A stretch of 19,982 nt of DNA from JAVXAN01 sp036660495 (GCA_036660495.1 JAVXAN010000016.1:1-19982), one strand, 5' to 3'; positions 7,642-16,240 are shown, counted from the first letter of the stretch. Made by a program: numbers and translations. The notes: a model not told the origin generated them from the letters alone.

Positions 7642-9177
7642 ATGAAAAAAGCAAAGAAAGCCTTACTTAGAATAATTATTGGAAGAACTATTTTGTTTGT
7701 GCTTATCTTATTATTGCAATTATTTTTAATTGCTGGGGTATTAATGTTTTTTAGCAAAAATTTAGTATGGATGATTGGTGGCTTTACGATTCTTTCAATG
7801 ATAGTTACCATATGGATAGTAAACAATGAGGATAATCCAATGTATAAACTTGCTTGGATTATTCCAATTATAACTTTACCAATTTTTGGTACGCTTTTAT
7901 ATTTATATTATAAAATGCCTTCGGTAACTAACCGCATTGCTAAAAGGCATAAAATGATTGTTAATAAAACAAATAAATATTTAACTCAAGATGAAAAAGT
8001 ATTATCTGAAGTTGAAACAGAGGATCCTTATGTTAAAAGCATGTTTTCATACATTGCTAAAAGCAATAATTATCCGGTTTATAAAAACACCCGAGTTAAG
8101 TATTTAAAAGTTGGAGAAGTTTTTTTTGATAGTCTTAAAGAGGAACTTGAGAAAGCTAAGGATTTTATATTTATTGAATTTTTTATTATTTCATATAATA
8201 GCATGTGGAAAGAAACTTTTGAAATATTAAAAAGGAAGGCTAAAGAAGGCGTTGAAATAAGAATTCTTTTTGATGCAATGGGAAGCTTTTTTACTTTACC
8301 TTATGAATATAAAGAAGTAATAAGAGGATATGGTATTAAGTGTGAGATATTTTCTCCAGTAAAGCCAATTTTATCTTCTTATCATAATAATCGAGATCAT
8401 CGAAAAATAGTTGTAATTGACGGGAAAACCGCATATAATGGCGGCATTAATTTAAGCGATGAGTATATTAACGTAACAAATGAATATGGACACTGGAAAG
8501 ATACAGCAATTAAAATAGAAGGAGAAGCTGTAAAAAACTTAACAATGATGTTTTTACAGATGTGGGATATATTCTCAAAAGAGGAAAGTAATTATCTGAA
8601 ATATATTACTGAAAACCATGTTAAATCAGATGGATATGTCACTTGTTATGGTGATAGTCCACTTGATGAAGAAAACGTTGGTGAGCAAGTTTATTTAGAT
8701 ATTATTAATTCTTCAAAAAGGTATGTTTATATAACTACCCCATACTTAATAATTGATTTTGAAATGGCAAGTGCTTTAAAGCATGCAGCTAAAAGAAACG
8801 TTGATACCGTTGTTATCGTACCACATATTAGTGATGGTAAATCGGTAAAAAGATTGGGCTATTCATATTATAAAGAGCTTATAAAAGCTGGAGTAAAAAT
8901 ATATGAGTACACACCTGGGTTCGTGCACGCAAAAATGTTTATATCAGATGCGGAAAAAGCAGTAGTTGGAACTATTAATTTGGATTATAGAAGTCTATAT
9001 TTACACTTTGAGTGTGCTACTTTGATGTATAAAAATAGTGAAATAAGAAAAATTGAAAAAGATTTTAACGATATGATTAAAGTGTCTGAAAAAATCACAT
9101 TAGAAAAGTTTAATAAAATATCAAAATATGAAAGAATTTATGGAAGAGTTCTAAGACTTTTTGCTCCATTAATGTAA
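7642..9177 (+). CDS. cls: Cardiolipin synthase, phospholipase D type
   Basis: This 511-aa enzyme condenses two phosphatidylglycerol molecules to cardiolipin and glycerol at the membrane. The N-terminus has two to three transmembrane helices (about 10-90), followed by two phospholipase D domains. Each carries an HxKxxxxD motif: His253-Lys255-Asp260 in HRKIVVID, and His429-Lys431-Asp436 in HAKMFISD, each followed by the usual GxxN element (YNGGINL, VVGTINL). Length is that of the Bacillus ClsA/YwnE class. It is transcribed alone; no strong terminator follows, only AT-rich imperfect hairpins around 9180-9215. Its divergent PAP2 neighbour could supply phosphatidylglycerol from phosphatidylglycerophosphate, which is inference. 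Confidence 0.95.
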   Translation: MKKAKKALLRIIIGRTILFVLILLLQLFLIAGVLMFFSKNLVWMIGGFTILSMIVTIWIVNNEDNPMYKLAWIIPIITLPIFGTLLYLYYKMPSVTNRIAKRHKMIVNKTNKYLTQDEKVLSEVETEDPYVKSMFSYIAKSNNYPVYKNTRVKYLKVGEVFFDSLKEELEKAKDFIFIEFFIISYNSMWKETFEILKRKAKEGVEIRILFDAMGSFFTLPYEYKEVIRGYGIKCEIFSPVKPILSSYHNNRDHRKIVVIDGKTAYNGGINLSDEYINVTNEYGHWKDTAIKIEGEAVKNLTMMFLQMWDIFSKEESNYLKYITENHVKSDGYVTCYGDSPLDEENVGEQVYLDIINSSKRYVYITTPYLIIDFEMASALKHAAKRNVDTVVIVPHISDGKSVKRLGYSYYKELIKAGVKIYEYTPGFVHAKMFISDAEKAVVGTINLDYRSLYLHFECATLMYKNSEIRKIEKDFNDMIKVSEKITLEKFNKISKYERIYGRVLRLFAPLM

Positions 9178-9222
9178 AAAGATATATAAGTAGTTAAAAG
9201 CTTATTTTTAAATTGTTAATTA

Positions 9223-9231
9223 TGATATAAT
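9223..9231 (+). promoter_or_regulatory. Extended -10 promoter of the YwaF-like gene
   Basis: TGA-TATAAT is followed almost at once by the ribosome-binding site AGGAGA (9239-9244) and ATG 9253. The predicted leader is about 15 nt. Confidence 0.55.
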
Positions 9232-9252
9232 TAAACTTAGGAGAAAAACAAG

Positions 9253-10011
9253 ATGAGGGAATTCTTTTTAGACGAAAAAATAGTTAATCCTTTTAAAATT
9301 TTTGGAATAACGCACTTTATTTGTATTTTAATAGTTATTTTAGGAATGGTATTAATATATAGACATAGTAGTAAAATAAAAAAAATAGTTAATAAATTGC
9401 GTTTAAAACATATAATGTTTATTATTTTATTTAGTAATATGGCGATTTATTATGGTAGTTATATATATTATGGCGTATATGATTGGAGGGTTCATCTCCC
9501 ACTTCATATTTGTTTTATTGCAGGAATTCTATTTATGATATATTTGATAAATGGAAACCCCAAAATATATAAAGTGTCTTTTTTTATGAGCTTTATTGGA
9601 CCACTTCCAGCACTAATATATCCAAATTTAACTAGTAGTTTAGATTATTTTGTGTTTTATCAGTATTTTATTAGTCATCATTTATTAATTTTATTTAATT
9701 ACTTTGTATTTTACCTAGATGACTTTCATATTGTTAAAAAAGATGCCATTAAAGCTTTTTTTACTTGTAATTTAATTTTTATAATAATGGCTATTTTTAA
9801 CACCTTATTTAATACTAATTACATAATGTCTGGAAGCTTACCTGACTTTATTCTTGTTATGTATCCGTTTTTAAAGGGTATACCTTCTTTTATTGTTTTA
9901 GAATTAACTGGAACGGTAGTATTAATACTAATTTATAACTTAGTATATTTAAAAAATCGCAATGATAAAAAAATACACGAAATAGGGAAAACAAGTAAAA
10001 AAGCTTATTAG
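9253..10011 (+). CDS. YwaF/TIGR02206-type integral membrane protein
   Basis: This 252-aa protein is almost entirely hydrophobic, with about seven membrane helices. The pattern of an early FGITHFICIL helix, a central HLPLHICFIAGI helix with paired histidines, and a later YQYFISHHLLILF helix matches the uncharacterised YwaF (TIGR02206) family of Firmicutes. The histidines within membrane helices are the most conserved-looking polar residues and might bind a metal or a substrate, but no function is known to me. TTAGGAG supports the start. It has its own promoter and stands alone between cls and the phosphoketolase gene. Confidence 0.75.
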   Translation: MREFFLDEKIVNPFKIFGITHFICILIVILGMVLIYRHSSKIKKIVNKLRLKHIMFIILFSNMAIYYGSYIYYGVYDWRVHLPLHICFIAGILFMIYLINGNPKIYKVSFFMSFIGPLPALIYPNLTSSLDYFVFYQYFISHHLLILFNYFVFYLDDFHIVKKDAIKAFFTCNLIFIIMAIFNTLFNTNYIMSGSLPDFILVMYPFLKGIPSFIVLELTGTVVLILIYNLVYLKNRNDKKIHEIGKTSKKAY

Positions 10012-10018
10012 TTTTTTT
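9997..10018 (+). terminator. Weak terminator after the YwaF-like gene
   Basis: AAAAAAGCT and AGTTTTTTT can pair around a TATT loop with a G-T pair, overlapping the TAG stop (10009-10011). The stem is short and AT-rich, and the phosphoketolase -35 element lies within it, so read-through is likely. Confidence 0.35.
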
Positions 10019-10033
10019 AATATATGTTATAAT
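10005..10033 (+). promoter_or_regulatory. Promoter of the phosphoketolase gene
   Basis: The -35 TTATTA (10005-10010) and the extended -10 TGT-TATAAT (10025-10033) are separated by 17 nt. The leader is about 22 nt, with AGGGTGA before ATG 10062. Confidence 0.65.
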
Positions 10034-10061
10034 TTAAATAGAATAGAAATAGGGTGAAATA

Positions 10062-12368
10062 ATGAATGAAGTAGAAAAGCTAGATGCTTACTTTAGAGCA
10101 GCTAATTATTTATCAGTAGGTCAGTTGTATTTGCTTGATAATCCTCTTTTAGATAGGCCGTTAGAGAAAAAAGATTTAAAAAAGAAGATAGTAGGCCATT
10201 GGGGAACCGTGCCTGGACAAAACTTTATTTATACACATTTAAATAGGGTAATAAAAAAATATGATTTAAATATGATGTATATTTCAGGCCCAGGTCATGG
10301 TGGGAATTTTATGATTGCTAATACTTATTTAGAAGGAAGCTATACTGATACATACCCTGAAATAACCAGAGATAAAGAAGGAATGAAAAAATTATTTAAA
10401 CAGTTTTCTTTTCCAAAGGGAGTATCAAGCCATGTTGCTCCTGAAACCCCAGGATCAATACACGAGGGTGGTGAACTAGGCTATAGTCTTTCTCATGCAT
10501 ATGGTGCGGTTCTTGATAATCCTGATTTGATTGCGGTTTGTGTAGTTGGCGATGGTGAGGCAGAAACTGGTCCACTTGCAACTTCATGGCATGGTAATAA
10601 GTTTATTAATAAAAATACAGATGGGGTAGTTTTACCAATTCTTCATTTAAATGGATATAAAATAAGTAATCCAACGGTTTTTTCTAGAATGAGCAACAAA
10701 GAAATAGCAAGTTTCTTTTATGGCTGTGGTTATGATCCTTACCTAGTAGAAGGTAATGAAAAAATGAAACTTCATAAAGTAATGATGATAACGATGGATA
10801 AAATTATTGAACAAATAAAAGCAATAAAATCATCAAATAGTAGTGAAATTCCTAGATGGCCAATGATTATTTTAAAAACGCCAAAAGGATGGACAGGACC
10901 TAAAGTAGTTGATGGTAAAAAAATAGAGGGGACTTTTAGAGCCCACCAAGTACCAATTACAATGGAAAAAGAAGAACATATTAAACTTTTAGAAGACTGG
11001 CTTAAAAGTTATAAACCAGAAGAATTATTTGATGAAAACGGAAGGCCTGTTGAAACGATTTTAGAAAATTGTCCTGACGGAAACAGTAGGATGGGATCTA
11101 ACATTAATACTAACGGGGGTTTAATTTTAAAAGAATTGGTTTTACCGGACTTTAAAAATTATAAAGTAAACGTTATAACACCAGGTGAAACTTTAGCGCA
11201 AGATACCTTGGTTTTAAGTAATTACGTAAGAGATATTTTTAAGTATAATAAAGATAACTTTAGGATGTTTGGACCTGATGAGACTATGTCTAACCGTTTT
11301 TACAGCGTGTTTGAAGAAACTAATAGAAGTTGGCAGATGGATACTTATTTAGATGATGAATATTTATCTAAAAACGGTAGAATAATAGACTCAATGTTAA
11401 GCGAACACTTATGTGAAGGATTATTAGAGGGATATTTATTAACTGGTAGACATGGCTTTTTTGCTAGCTATGAAGCGTTTATTAGAATAATTGATTCAAT
11501 GGTAAGTCAGCATGCAAAATGGTTAAAAGTTTGTAATGAAATTTCTTGGCGAAAGCCCATTGCTTCTTTAAACCTATTACTAGCTTCAAACGTTTGGCAA
11601 CAAGACCATAATGGTTATACCCATCAGGATCCAGGCTTTTTAGACCATATAGCAAATAAAAAAGTTGGGGTTGTAAGAATGTATTTACCACCTGATGCTA
11701 ACTGCCTATTATCGTGTTTTGATCATACTATCAGAAGTAAAAATTACGTAAACGTAATAGTTGCTTCTAAACACCCTAGTCATCAGTGGTTAAATATTAA
11801 TGAAGCTGTTGAACATTGTACTAAGGGAATTGGAATTTGGCCGTTTGTAACTAATAGTGATAATCCTGATTTTATAATGGCATCAGCAGGAGACACTCCA
11901 ACGCTCGAGGCAATAGCAGCAATTAGCATAATTAAACGCTATTTTCCAGAAGTTAAGTATCGATTTGTTAATGTAGTTGATTTAATGAAGTTAGATTCTT
12001 CATCTAATCACCCCCACGCTTTAACAAATGATGAGTATGATGAATTGTTTACTAAGGATAAACCAATTGTGTTTGCATATCATGGGTATCCAACCTTAAT
12101 TCATGAATTAACTTATTTTAGAAATAATCGTAATATTTCAGTTCATGGTTATAATGAGGAAGGAACAATAACAACGCCTTTTGATATGAGAGTACAAAAT
12201 AAAATAGACAGGTTTAATTTAGTAATTGATATTATTAATCATTTAGATTTAAAAGAAAAAGGGGAAATGGTTATTAACATCATGAAAGATAAGATTAATG
12301 CTCATAATATTTATATTGCAGAACATGGCGAAGATATGGAAGAAATTAAAAACTGGAAATGGCATTAA
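10062..12368 (+). CDS. xfp: Phosphoketolase (xylulose-5-phosphate/fructose-6-phosphate)
   Basis: This 768-aa thiamine-diphosphate enzyme splits xylulose 5-phosphate (and often fructose 6-phosphate) with phosphate into acetyl phosphate and glyceraldehyde 3-phosphate (or erythrose 4-phosphate). Family signatures are clear: SGPGHGG near residue 78, EGGELGYSLSHAYGA near 135, the ThDP/Mg motif GDGEAETGPLATSWHGNKF near 163, GPDETMSNR near 403, and QDHNGYTHQDPG near 513. Length is close to the usual 790-830 aa. It gives the cell a route from pentoses to acetate with ATP gain by substrate-level phosphorylation, fitting an obligate fermenter. It is monocistronic, with its own promoter and terminator. 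Substrate preference cannot be decided from the sequence alone. Confidence 0.96.
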   Translation: MNEVEKLDAYFRAANYLSVGQLYLLDNPLLDRPLEKKDLKKKIVGHWGTVPGQNFIYTHLNRVIKKYDLNMMYISGPGHGGNFMIANTYLEGSYTDTYPEITRDKEGMKKLFKQFSFPKGVSSHVAPETPGSIHEGGELGYSLSHAYGAVLDNPDLIAVCVVGDGEAETGPLATSWHGNKFINKNTDGVVLPILHLNGYKISNPTVFSRMSNKEIASFFYGCGYDPYLVEGNEKMKLHKVMMITMDKIIEQIKAIKSSNSSEIPRWPMIILKTPKGWTGPKVVDGKKIEGTFRAHQVPITMEKEEHIKLLEDWLKSYKPEELFDENGRPVETILENCPDGNSRMGSNINTNGGLILKELVLPDFKNYKVNVITPGETLAQDTLVLSNYVRDIFKYNKDNFRMFGPDETMSNRFYSVFEETNRSWQMDTYLDDEYLSKNGRIIDSMLSEHLCEGLLEGYLLTGRHGFFASYEAFIRIIDSMVSQHAKWLKVCNEISWRKPIASLNLLLASNVWQQDHNGYTHQDPGFLDHIANKKVGVVRMYLPPDANCLLSCFDHTIRSKNYVNVIVASKHPSHQWLNINEAVEHCTKGIGIWPFVTNSDNPDFIMASAGDTPTLEAIAAISIIKRYFPEVKYRFVNVVDLMKLDSSSNHPHALTNDEYDELFTKDKPIVFAYHGYPTLIHELTYFRNNRNISVHGYNEEGTITTPFDMRVQNKIDRFNLVIDIINHLDLKEKGEMVINIMKDKINAHNIYIAEHGEDMEEIKNWKWH

Positions 12369-12391
12369 AAAGCATCTTAAAGATGTTTTTT
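12367..12391 (+). terminator. Rho-independent terminator of the phosphoketolase gene
   Basis: The stem CATCT/AGATG with a TAA loop is extended by a G-T pair and by an A tract facing the T tract (T6 at 12386-12391). It begins at the phosphoketolase stop codon. Confidence 0.75.
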
Positions 12392-12392
12392 G

Positions 12393-12421
12393 TTGATATA
12401 TCGTAGTGTTTTTGGTAGAAT
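12393..12421 (+). promoter_or_regulatory. Promoter of the 12443-14769 operon
   Basis: The -35 TTGATA (12393-12398), a 17-nt spacer and the extended -10 TGG-TAGAAT (12413-12421) make this one of the best-matched promoters in the window. It starts one base after the phosphoketolase terminator T tract. The leader is about 15 nt, containing the ribosome-binding site AGAGGTG. Confidence 0.7.
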
Positions 12422-12442
12422 ATAGAAAAAGAGGTGTTATGA

Positions 12443-12814
12443 ATGTCTGCAAATGATTTTATAAAAAGCTTACATTTAATCAAACTAGAATCTTTAATTC
12501 TTTATTATCAAGAAGAAAAAGTGTTAATAAAAGAGTATGAAACTGAACAAGACTTGTTTAATGATTTAAAATTTGTATTTATTGATAACAAAAGAATGTC
12601 TATGTATAAAAAGGTATATATGTTTGAACTTTGCAGAAAACTAACAAATAATCTTTCTAATAAAAATGATGCTGAATTAAAAGAAGAATTAAGCGAAATA
12701 ATAAATTTATCAACTTTATTACAAAGTGTATCATTTAAGGATCAAGATGAGATTTATGCTAAAACAATGCATGTAAAGGCGATACTTATGAATGAGGCGA
12801 AACATAATGAATAA
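12443..12814 (+). CDS. Hypothetical protein, 123 aa, helical
   Basis: I do not recognise this family. The protein is soluble, charged (rich in Lys, Glu and Asp) and predicted mostly helical, with no signal peptide or membrane segment. A central YKKVYMFELCRKLTNNL helix and an ELKEELSEIINLSTLL amphipathic helix could form a coiled bundle. The start is well supported by AGAGGTG six bases upstream and a promoter just before it. It is the first gene of an operon, overlapping the FabG-like dehydrogenase gene by 8 nt, so a functional link with that enzyme or the following PLP enzyme is plausible but unproven. Confidence 0.75.
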   Translation: MSANDFIKSLHLIKLESLILYYQEEKVLIKEYETEQDLFNDLKFVFIDNKRMSMYKKVYMFELCRKLTNNLSNKNDAELKEELSEIINLSTLLQSVSFKDQDEIYAKTMHVKAILMNEAKHNE

Positions 12815-13538
12815 AACTGTGCTTGTAACGGCTTCTTCAAGGGGAATTGGAAGAAGTGTTATAATTGATTTTGCTAAACTTGGTTATAACGTTGTTATTA
12901 ATTATGTAAATAATAAAAATGCGGCTTTTGATTTAAAAAAACTAGTAGAAACAACTTATAAAGTACAAGCGCTTGTTATAAAAGCGGATATTTCTAAAGA
13001 AGAAGAAATTATTAATATGATCGATTGTATAATAAGAAAATTTAAAAAGATTGATGTTTTAATTAACAACGCAGGTATTGCTTGTGATAATTATTTTTTA
13101 GATAAAACTAAAGAAGAGTTCATGAGGGTTTTAGAAGTCAACTTAGTTGGTACTTTTTTGGTTTGTAAATATACATCAAAGTATTTAGATGGAGGGGTAA
13201 TCATTAACGTATCATCAACTGATGCTGATGATACTTATAGTGAAATAAGTATGGATTATTGTGCTTCAAAGGCTGGCGTTAATTCACTTACTAAAACCTT
13301 GTCACTGGCATTGCCTAACGTAAGAGTGATCTCAATAATGCCTCCATGGGTAAAAACGGATTCAGTGATGGAAATGAACCCGTTATATTTAGAAAAAGAG
13401 TTAAAAAGGGTAAATCAAAAAAGATTGTTAGAAAAAGAAGAAGTATCAAATAAAATTTTAGAAATTGTTTTAAATCGTGATATTAAAAGCGGAAGTATTG
13501 TAAAAATAGAAGGTGAACATATTGTTGAATATAAATAA
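12807..13538 (+). CDS. Short-chain dehydrogenase/reductase, FabG-like
   Basis: This 243-aa NAD(P)-dependent oxidoreductase has the Rossmann glycine motif TASSRGIG (8-15), the structural motif INNAGIA, and the catalytic Ser of NVSSTD with Tyr151 and Lys155 in YCASK. Gene length and motif spacing match FabG and related 3-oxoacyl reductases, but no fatty-acid genes lie nearby, so the substrate is open. The usual PG after the sixth strand reads MPPWVKTDS, a modest departure. I chose ATG 12807 over the in-frame ATG 12792 because GAGGCG is correctly spaced only for 12807 and the protein then starts at the first strand. It overlaps both neighbours and is surely co-translated with them. Confidence 0.88.
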   Translation: MNKTVLVTASSRGIGRSVIIDFAKLGYNVVINYVNNKNAAFDLKKLVETTYKVQALVIKADISKEEEIINMIDCIIRKFKKIDVLINNAGIACDNYFLDKTKEEFMRVLEVNLVGTFLVCKYTSKYLDGGVIINVSSTDADDTYSEISMDYCASKAGVNSLTKTLSLALPNVRVISIMPPWVKTDSVMEMNPLYLEKELKRVNQKRLLEKEEVSNKILEIVLNRDIKSGSIVKIEGEHIVEYK

Positions 13539-14769
13539 TAAAGTAATAAAATTAGTTGATGAGGCTGAAGAAATTGTAAAAGAAGAATTTAAAAAAATAG
13601 ATGAAATATGTGATTATAATAGTTTAAAAGTTATTAACGCATTTCATAATAATAAAGTATCCGATTCACATTTTAATAGTACTACAGGATATGGATATGA
13701 TGACTTAGGAAGGGATTGTACTGAGCGAGTGTTTAGAGATGTTTTAAAAGCTGAAGACGCTATTGTTAGGGGACAATTCATATCTGGAACACATGCTCTA
13801 ACCGTTACGCTTTTTGCTATTTTAAGACCAAATGATACCTTATTAAGTATTTGTGGTAAACCATATGATACGTTGGATGAGGTAATTGGAATAAAAGAAA
13901 ATGAAAGTTCTCTTAAATCATTTGGAATTAAATATAAGCAGGTTGATTTAATTAATGATGATTTTAATTATGAACAGATAAAGAAAATTATAACAACCGA
14001 AAAAATTAAAGTAATAGAGATTCAAAGATCAAAAGGATATTCTAATAGAAAAAGTATAACACTTGATAAAATAGAAAAAGTTATCAAAGAAATAAAACAT
14101 ATAGATAAAGACATAATAGTAATGATTGATAATTGTTATTGTGAATTTGTAACTAAACAAGAACCTTTACAATTTGGAGCGGATTTAATTGTTGGATCTT
14201 TAATTAAAAATTTAGGAGGCGGTATCGCTCCAAATGGGGCTTACGTAGCTGGTAAAAAAGAATTGATAAAGTTAGTTGCAGAAAGACTTACCGTACCTGG
14301 AGAAGGAAAAGAAGTTGGCCCATCGCTTGGAATGAATAAATTAATTTTACAAGGCTTATTTATGGCACCAGCAGTTGTAGCATCAAGTTTAAAAACTGCT
14401 GTTTTAGCAAGTAAAGTATTAGAAATATTGGGATATGAAGTTGAGCCTAGGTTTAATGATTTAAGAGCTGATATTGTTCAGACAATAACTTTTAAAAACA
14501 AACAAAAACTAATGAATTTCTGTAGAGGAATTCAAGAAGCATCAGCAGTAGATTCTTTTGCAAGCCCAGAGGCAGTTGCAATGCCAGGATATTCTGATGA
14601 AATAATTATGGCATCAGGTTCATTTACCCAGGGTTCTTCAATAGAATTATCTTGCGACGGACCAATAAAAGAGCCGTATGTTCTTTATTTACAAGGTGGT
14701 TTAACATATAATTATGGGAAAATTGGTGTTATTAACGCGGTTTCTAAGTTGCTATACACAGATGATTAA
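13522..14769 (+). CDS. Methionine gamma-lyase family PLP enzyme (YnbB/aluminium resistance type)
   Basis: This protein of about 415 aa belongs to the PLP-dependent family annotated as methionine gamma-lyase-like or aluminium resistance (B. subtilis YnbB). Family landmarks are STTGYGYDDLGRD near residue 54, FISGTHALT near 90, GKPYDTLDEVIGI near 112, and the PLP-binding Lys near 229 in GSLIKNLGGGIAPNG. It may cleave a sulfur amino acid, but activity is poorly proven for this branch. The start is uncertain: GTG 13513, TTG 13522 and TTG 13525 are in frame, and AGGTG (13511-13515) is spaced properly only for the TTG codons. It overlaps the dehydrogenase gene by about 17 nt, so the two are coupled. 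Confidence 0.87.
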   Translation: MLNINNKVIKLVDEAEEIVKEEFKKIDEICDYNSLKVINAFHNNKVSDSHFNSTTGYGYDDLGRDCTERVFRDVLKAEDAIVRGQFISGTHALTVTLFAILRPNDTLLSICGKPYDTLDEVIGIKENESSLKSFGIKYKQVDLINDDFNYEQIKKIITTEKIKVIEIQRSKGYSNRKSITLDKIEKVIKEIKHIDKDIIVMIDNCYCEFVTKQEPLQFGADLIVGSLIKNLGGGIAPNGAYVAGKKELIKLVAERLTVPGEGKEVGPSLGMNKLILQGLFMAPAVVASSLKTAVLASKVLEILGYEVEPRFNDLRADIVQTITFKNKQKLMNFCRGIQEASAVDSFASPEAVAMPGYSDEIIMASGSFTQGSSIELSCDGPIKEPYVLYLQGGLTYNYGKIGVINAVSKLLYTDD

Positions 14770-14785
14770 CATTTGTGTTTTTTTT
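14756..14785 (+). terminator. Terminator of the 12443-14769 operon, overlapping its last codons
   Basis: ACACAGAT (14756-14763) pairs with ATTTGTGT (14771-14778), with one G-T pair and a 7-nt loop that includes most of the stop codon region. Eight T follow (14778-14785). The stem is moderate in strength. Confidence 0.6.
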
Positions 14786-14795
14786 ATAATAAAAC

Positions 14796-14804
14796 TGGTA
14801 TAAT
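14796..14804 (+). promoter_or_regulatory. Extended -10 promoter of the polysaccharide deacetylase operon
   Basis: TGG-TATAAT has no good -35. A start near 14811 places the first in-frame GTG (14822) only about 11 nt from the mRNA end, which favours GTG 14831. Confidence 0.55.
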
Positions 14805-14830
14805 AAAAGTATAGATAGGCAGTGATTATA

Positions 14831-16240
14831 GTGAAAAAAGAATCGTTATTAATAACCATTTTATCTTTTATAGTAATATCTTTTTTAATTTACATTAACG
14901 TTTATAAGAAGGACGTTATTATAAAAAACTTTAAAGCTAATGAAAGAATAGAAGTCTTTTCTACTTATAAGGATCAGACCACATATTTTTGCTACGGAAA
15001 TAAGCTTAGTTGTAAAAAAATAAAATATAAAACAACAGGTAAAGTAGATACTAAAAAAGTAGGTGTTTATAATGTTATATATACAGCTACTTATAAAAAT
15101 AAAATGCTTAAGAAAAAAAAGAAAGTTGAAATAAAAGATCGAGTAAGACCGGAATTGACGATTGAAGGAGTGTTTAACAATGTTTGTCCTAATGGTAAAA
15201 CAGATAAGATAATTTTAAAAGCGGTTGATAACTATGACGGGGATATAACTAGTAAAATAGAGTATAAAATAGGAAATAATAAAATATTATATAAGGTAGA
15301 AGACTCATCAGGAAATATTACATTAAAGGAAGTGAGTGCTACTTTTATGGATGATGAAAAGCCAAGCATTATTTTAAATGGAACAGATCATATGTATTTA
15401 GTAGTTGGAAGCAAGTATGAAGAACCTGGATATACTGCTTTCGATAACTGTGATGGTAATATTACAGAAAACGTAACTATATCGGGAACTGTAAATACAA
15501 ATAAAGAAGGAACGTATGTTGTAAAGTATATGGTTAAGGATGAGACCGGTAATGAGACTGTTATAATTAGGACAATTAAAGTTTTTAAAAAGAATAATTA
15601 TTCAACTGTTATTCCTGCTGGTAAAACAATATATTTAACTTTTGATGATGGACCTGGACCATATACGGATAGGTTACTTGATATTCTTGCAAAGTATAAT
15701 GTAAAAGCAACTTTTTTTATAATAGGAACAAGAGGAGCTTACGATAATATTATTGTAAGAGCTCACAGTGAAGGGCACACAATAGGTCTTCATTCATATA
15801 ACCATTTATATTCTAATTATGTGAGTGAAACAACTTTTTTAAACGACTTAATACAGCTATCAGAAAAGGTAAAAAATCTAATTGGCGTAGAATCTAAAAT
15901 AATTAGGTTCCCTGGAGGAAGTTCTAACGTTATTAGTAGAAGGTATTCTGTTGGAATAATGAGCCAATTAACTAAAAAAGTAGAAGAACTAGGATATGTT
16001 TACTTTGACTGGAATATTTCAAGTGGAGATGCGGGTAATACTACTAATACTAATCAAATAATTAGAAATGTTACTTCTGAATTAAGCAATAAACCTACTT
16101 ATGTTGTTTTACAGCATGATATAAAGTCTTATAGTGTTGATGCAGTAGAAGAAATAATTAAATATGGACTTGCAAACGGATATTCTTTTGCTCCACTTAC
16201 TACTAGTAGCCCTGTTATTCACCATACGGTGAATAACTAA
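14831..16240 (+). CDS. Membrane-anchored polysaccharide deacetylase with Ig-like domains
   Basis: This 469-aa cell-surface protein has one N-terminal membrane helix (about 4-23) as anchor, then three beta-rich Ig-like/DUF5011-type modules (about 35-102, 104-175 and 177-253; the last two share a DGxIT element), and a C-terminal NodB deacetylase domain (about 265-460). NodB motifs are all present: TFDDGP (270-275), HSYNH metal site (321-325), RFPGG (359-363), FDWN (about 392-395) and LQHD (about 427-430). It most likely removes acetyl groups from peptidoglycan or another surface glycan, as PgdA does, which protects against lysozyme. GTG 14831 is preferred to GTG 14822 because AGG (14817-14819) is too close to 14822. 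Confidence 0.9.
   Translation: MKKESLLITILSFIVISFLIYINVYKKDVIIKNFKANERIEVFSTYKDQTTYFCYGNKLSCKKIKYKTTGKVDTKKVGVYNVIYTATYKNKMLKKKKKVEIKDRVRPELTIEGVFNNVCPNGKTDKIILKAVDNYDGDITSKIEYKIGNNKILYKVEDSSGNITLKEVSATFMDDEKPSIILNGTDHMYLVVGSKYEEPGYTAFDNCDGNITENVTISGTVNTNKEGTYVVKYMVKDETGNETVIIRTIKVFKKNNYSTVIPAGKTIYLTFDDGPGPYTDRLLDILAKYNVKATFFIIGTRGAYDNIIVRAHSEGHTIGLHSYNHLYSNYVSETTFLNDLIQLSEKVKNLIGVESKIIRFPGGSSNVISRRYSVGIMSQLTKKVEELGYVYFDWNISSGDAGNTTNTNQIIRNVTSELSNKPTYVVLQHDIKSYSVDAVEEIIKYGLANGYSFAPLTTSSPVIHHTVNN

Noticed and set aside
10396..10587. Antisense ORFs opposite the phosphoketolase, FtsX permease and nrdD genes
   Set aside because: They lie wholly within strongly supported genes, lack ribosome-binding sites and have no recognisable domains; they are frame shadows.
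14785..14790. TATAAT as a separate promoter upstream of the deacetylase
   Set aside because: It lies at the end of the terminator T tract, and the TGG-TATAAT 14 nt further on is the better-formed element.
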